Assembly: GCA_964650405.1 (NCBI GenBank)
Contig: CAZYTO010000129.1
Span: 1 to 15,281, forward strand
Source: CAZYTO01 sp964650405
Lineage (GTDB): Bacteria; Acidobacteriota; Thermoanaerobaculia; Gp7-AA8
Reading direction: 5' to 3'
Length of the DNA: 15,281 bases
The position numbers and the translations under genes were made by a program. The notes beneath the pieces are model-generated. The model did no database searches. It was not told the DNA's origin and saw only the letters and a program-made list of their open reading frames with translations. This document shows positions 12,479 through 15,281 of this stretch, piece after piece (the stretch's first letter is position 1; each line of letters begins with the position of its first letter).

Positions 12479-13843
12479 GATCAGCTCTTTCAGTACCTCA
12501 TTGGCCATCTCCGCGTTGGCCTTGCCGCGCATTTCCTTCATGAGCTGGCCGACGAGGAAGCCGAAGACCTTCTGCTGGCCGGCGCGGACCTGTTCGACCT
12601 GCGCGGCATTGCGCTCCACGACCCTCTCCGCGGCTTCCCGGATGGCGGCGGGATCGCTGACCTGGGAGAGTCCCTTGCGGGCCACGATGTCGTCGGGCGT
12701 GGCGCCCGTGGCGGCCATGTCCTCGAACACTTCCTTCGCCGCCTTGCCGCCGATGGCCCCGCTGTCGAGGAGCTGGAGAAGCCGGGCCAGCATGGCCGGG
12801 TTGACGCGGAAGTCGCCGAGGCGCAGGACGTCGTTGCGTACCCAGTTCGCCGCGGCGCGCGCGTTGCCGGAGAGGCGGGCCACCTCCTCGAAGTACTCGG
12901 CCAGCTCGCGGGTGGCCACGAGCACTTCTGCATCGGGGCGCGGAATGCCGAGCTCGCGCTCGTAGCGGGCGGCGCGGGCGTGGGGCAGCTCCGGCAGTGA
13001 CCGCGCCACGTCCTCGATCCAGGCGCGGTCGACGGCCAGGGTCAGGAGGTCGGGCTCGGGGAAGTAGCGGTAGTCGTGTGCCTCTTCCTTCGAGCGCATG
13101 ACCCGGGTCTGGCCCGTGGCGGGATCGAAGAGCCGGGTTTCCTGATCGACGGTTCCGCCGGCTTCCAGCACCTGGATCTGCCGGGCGATCTCGAACTCGA
13201 TGGCTGCGCGCAGGTAGCGGAAGGAGTTGACGTTCTTCACTTCCGTGCGGGTGCCCAGCGGCTGGCCGTCGCGGTGAACGGAGACGTTGGCGTCGCAGCG
13301 GAGCGAGCCCTCCTCCATGTTGCCGTCGCAGATGCCGGCGTACATGAGGATCTGGCGCAGGCGCGTGAGGTAGCTGTCGGCCTGGGCGGCCGAGGTGATG
13401 TCCGGCTCGGACACGATCTCGATGAGGGGCGTACCGGCCCGATTGAGGTCGACCCGCGAGCCGGCCGGGTCGTGCATGGACTTGCCGGCGTCCTCTTCCA
13501 TATGGATACGGATGAGGCGCACGCCTTCCACACTGCCGCCCGTGCAGAGCGGACGATCGAACTGGGAGATCTGGTAGCCCTTCGGAAGGTCAGGGTAGAA
13601 GTAATTCTTCCGGGCGAAGATGCTCTGCTCGTGGACGGTGCAGCCAGTGGCCAGGCCGGCCCGGATGGCCAGTTCCACGGCGGCGCGGTTGAGGACGGGC
13701 AGGGCGCCCGGGTAGCCGAGGCAGACCGGGCAGACGTGCGTGTTCGGTGCGGCGCCGAAGGCCGTGGGGCAGCCGCAGAAGATCTTCGTCTTCGTCAGGA
13801 GACGGGCATGGACTTCGAGTCCGATGACGGGCAGCCAGGACAT
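12473..13843 (-). CDS. gatB: aspartyl/glutamyl-tRNA(Asn/Gln) amidotransferase subunit B
   Basis: GatB of the GatCAB complex: it holds the misacylated Glu-tRNA(Gln) or Asp-tRNA(Asn), phosphorylates the acyl group with ATP and accepts ammonia from GatA. 456 aa, slightly short of the usual 470-480. Signatures seen: CGCP and CPVC (Cys23, 25, 38, 41, zinc site), RKNYFYPDLPKGYQISQ, MEEDAGKS, DLNRAGTPLIEIVSEPD, EGSLRCDANVSV, EVKNVNSFRYL and KEEAHDYRYFPEPDL in the catalytic part, then the C-terminal QqY/YqeY tail (FGFLVGQLMKEMRGKANAE). The start is ATG 13843, which lacks a Shine-Dalgarno; TACAAT ends 8 nt before it, suggesting a leaderless message. gatA and gatC are not in the window. The stop codon lies in the heptamer array. 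Confidence 0.97.
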   Translation of the reverse strand: MSWLPVIGLEVHARLLTKTKIFCGCPTAFGAAPNTHVCPVCLGYPGALPVLNRAAVELAIRAGLATGCTVHEQSIFARKNYFYPDLPKGYQISQFDRPLCTGGSVEGVRLIRIHMEEDAGKSMHDPAGSRVDLNRAGTPLIEIVSEPDITSAAQADSYLTRLRQILMYAGICDGNMEEGSLRCDANVSVHRDGQPLGTRTEVKNVNSFRYLRAAIEFEIARQIQVLEAGGTVDQETRLFDPATGQTRVMRSKEEAHDYRYFPEPDLLTLAVDRAWIEDVARSLPELPHARAARYERELGIPRPDAEVLVATRELAEYFEEVARLSGNARAAANWVRNDVLRLGDFRVNPAMLARLLQLLDSGAIGGKAAKEVFEDMAATGATPDDIVARKGLSQVSDPAAIREAAERVVERNAAQVEQVRAGQQKVFGFLVGQLMKEMRGKANAEMANEVLKELIG

Positions 13844-13851
13844 GGGAGGGG

Positions 13852-13876
13852 ATTGTAGTGCGTGACGTACTACAAT
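13852..13876. promoter_or_regulatory. 25-bp palindrome with a -10 box in each arm (divergent gatB/sensor promoters)
   Basis: ATTGTAGT (13852-13859) and ACTACAAT (13869-13876) are perfect inverted arms, and 11 of 12 pairs match across the full 25 bp. Read on the minus strand the left arm gives TACAAT ending 8 nt before gatB ATG. On the plus strand the right arm gives TACAAT ending 19 nt before the sensor ATG. No -35 boxes are clear. It could be paired promoters, an operator, or both. Confidence 0.6.
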
Positions 13877-13895
13877 ATTCCGTTAACCCATTCGC

Positions 13896-15281
13896 ATGCC
13901 TCGCTCAGCGCTCTATCGGTGGTACCAGGTAGCCGCGATCACCGTCGCGTTGTGGGTGGTGGTGTCCGAAATGGGCTTCGGGATGGCGGCGCACCCCATC
14001 GAGCTGCTGTTCTTCGCGGCCCTGGTTTCGGTGGCGCTGTTCATCCGGGTCGGTGAGGACGGCGCCGCGGTCGGCTTCGAGGCGGCCGTGGCGCTGGCGA
14101 TCATTCCGCTCTTCCACAGTGCGGGCGCGGCGCTGGTGGCGGTCTTCATCGGCGGGATCGTCTATCACGGGTACCAGGCCGTGTCCCGGCGCGCGTTTCA
14201 CCTGACGCCCCTGTGCGACGCCGCGGAAGCGGCGCTCTCCTATTACGTCGTCGGCCTCCTGTACGCCTCGGCGGTGGCCCGGACGGCGCCGCGCATGGCC
14301 AAGGTCTCCGGCTACATCCTGCTGGTCGTCGGCTACCTGCTCGCCAACATCGCGTTTGCCGCGGTGCACCGGTACCTGGCAAACAAGGACAGCGAGCCGC
14401 TCGACGTCCGCGGCATCCTGGTGGCCCAGGGGCGGACGCTGCTCTTCGCCACGCCGCTCGTGGCGGTCGAGGTGGCAGGGTACGCCTACGCCGGTCTTCC
14501 CGGATTCGCCGTGGCCTTCCTCCCAGTGCTGCTGGTGGCGTTCGCCATGCGCAACGAAGCGGACGCGGAGCGGCAGAACGCCGAGCTGATCCGGCGCAAC
14601 CGCGAGCTCTCCATCCTCACCGAGAGCGCCACGCAGATCCTCTCCGCCGAGGGGGACGAACAGACCCTGCGCCGCCTGATGACGCTCCTCGGCAGCCTGG
14701 CCGCGCTGAAGGCGTGCGCGGTGGTGACCTGGTCGCCGAACCCCGACACGCCGAGCACCGTCTACCGCTTCGGGTTCTGTGGCCCGAACGATCAGGAGAT
14801 CCTGCGCTGGGTCGACTCGGCGGGCTTCGCCCAGTCGGCGCCCAGCCGGGCCTTCGTCTTTAAGGACGACCTGCGCCGCTTTCCGCTGTCCGGCGGCGGC
14901 GCCACCCAGGTGCTCATTGGCATCCAGACCGCGGAGGTCATCTACGGAATCCTCATCTACGAAACCGAGGATCCGGCCATCCTGAAGACGGGCAGCCTCA
15001 ACCTCCTGGCCCTGCTGGTCAACCAGACCGCCCTCTCGCTGCAGGATCAACTGCTGCGCCGGGAGATGGCGGAGAAGACTGCGCTGCTGGAGTCGCAGGC
15101 CGCCACGACCTCGACCATCCTCGACGTCGCTAACACCCTCATCGGATCGTTCGACGTCGACGCGATGCTCACCCGCATCGCCCAGGCCATCCGCAAGTCG
15201 CTGAGCTTCGAGTCGGTCGTCTTTGCCCTCTATGCGGCCACGCGCGACGCGTTCGGCCGGTGCGCGCACCCCGGACTGGAC
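13896..15281 (+). CDS. membrane sensor protein with GAF domains (partial, C-terminus off the right edge)
   Basis: 462 codons are open to the edge. Residues about 8-215 hold roughly seven or eight hydrophobic membrane segments (for example AAITVALWVVVSEMGFG, LLFFAALVSVALFI, YILLVVGYLLANIAFA, FAVAFLPVLLVAFAM). A short coiled coil follows (about 218-245, NEADAERQNAELIRRNREL). A GAF domain occupies about 245-385, then a second helical linker (MAEKTALLESQAATTSTIL) and the start of a second GAF (about 405 onward, LTRIAQAIRKSLSFESVVF). Such layouts end in a histidine kinase, GGDEF, HD-GYP or PP2C output domain; none is visible, so the output is unknown. ATG 13896 has no Shine-Dalgarno; upstream TACAAT lies in the palindrome shared with gatB. 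Confidence 0.85.
   Translation, partial: MPRSALYRWYQVAAITVALWVVVSEMGFGMAAHPIELLFFAALVSVALFIRVGEDGAAVGFEAAVALAIIPLFHSAGAALVAVFIGGIVYHGYQAVSRRAFHLTPLCDAAEAALSYYVVGLLYASAVARTAPRMAKVSGYILLVVGYLLANIAFAAVHRYLANKDSEPLDVRGILVAQGRTLLFATPLVAVEVAGYAYAGLPGFAVAFLPVLLVAFAMRNEADAERQNAELIRRNRELSILTESATQILSAEGDEQTLRRLMTLLGSLAALKACAVVTWSPNPDTPSTVYRFGFCGPNDQEILRWVDSAGFAQSAPSRAFVFKDDLRRFPLSGGGATQVLIGIQTAEVIYGILIYETEDPAILKTGSLNLLALLVNQTALSLQDQLLRREMAEKTALLESQAATTSTILDVANTLIGSFDVDAMLTRIAQAIRKSLSFESVVFALYAATRDAFGRCAHPGLD

Noticed and set aside
13076..13858. 260-codon plus-strand frame opposite gatB
   Set aside because: gatB is unambiguous; the opposite frame has no recognisable domain.
13905..15269. 454-codon minus-strand frame opposite the sensor gene
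   Set aside because: Antisense artefact; the plus strand encodes membrane segments and GAF domains continuously to the edge.

Overview
The window is GC-rich and comes from a Gram-negative bacterium: it carries a FadL-type outer-membrane porin and several proteins with Sec-type signal peptides. Gene density, the GatB paralogue type, the DUF6496-like protein and intergenic arrays with a 7-bp period fit an uncultured lineage such as Acidobacteriota, but this placement is a guess from memory. A run of 10 N (8379-8388) and a single-base frameshift point to a draft or metagenome assembly. No rRNA, tRNA, CRISPR array or insertion sequence was recognised.

Layout, left to right. 1-421 (-): the start of a membrane-anchored c-type cytochrome. 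519-3926 (+): an AlkA-type DNA glycosylase with an AraC-like helix-turn-helix remnant, an O6-methylguanine-DNA methyltransferase (ogt, TTG start), and an M20 dipeptidase whose start overlaps the ogt stop. The first two repair alkylated DNA. Convergent to these is a secreted Calx-beta plus IPT/TIG protein (3980-5209, -). Next come a frameshifted DUF6496-like basic protein (5311-5809, -) and a divergent secreted protein built from three similar beta-rich modules (6018-7436, +). A 554-bp non-coding stretch with repeat debris and a good sigma-70 promoter leads to a small unrecognised protein (7991-8371, +). The assembly gap follows, with a short ORF tail and an AT-rich island.

The right part holds a lipid-handling pair on the minus strand, fadL-like porin followed by an SGNH/GDSL hydrolase (11473 to 8760). 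A secreted DUF4412-like protein diverges from it (11569-12327, +). gatB (12473-13843, -) is convergent to the latter, and a membrane sensor with GAF domains (13896 to the right edge, +) diverges from gatB.

The most unusual signals are non-coding. Two convergent gene pairs are separated by arrays of 7-bp units that invert in the middle to form long hairpins. The arrays differ in sequence, and in each case a gene's stop codon or C-terminus lies inside the array. The divergent gatB/sensor promoters sit in a 25-bp near-perfect palindrome with an identical TACAAT -10 box in each arm. Three genes (alkA, gatB and the Calx-beta gene) have a -10-like hexamer ending 7-8 nt before their ATG and no Shine-Dalgarno, which suggests leaderless transcripts. 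I saw no convincing new defence or mobile system.
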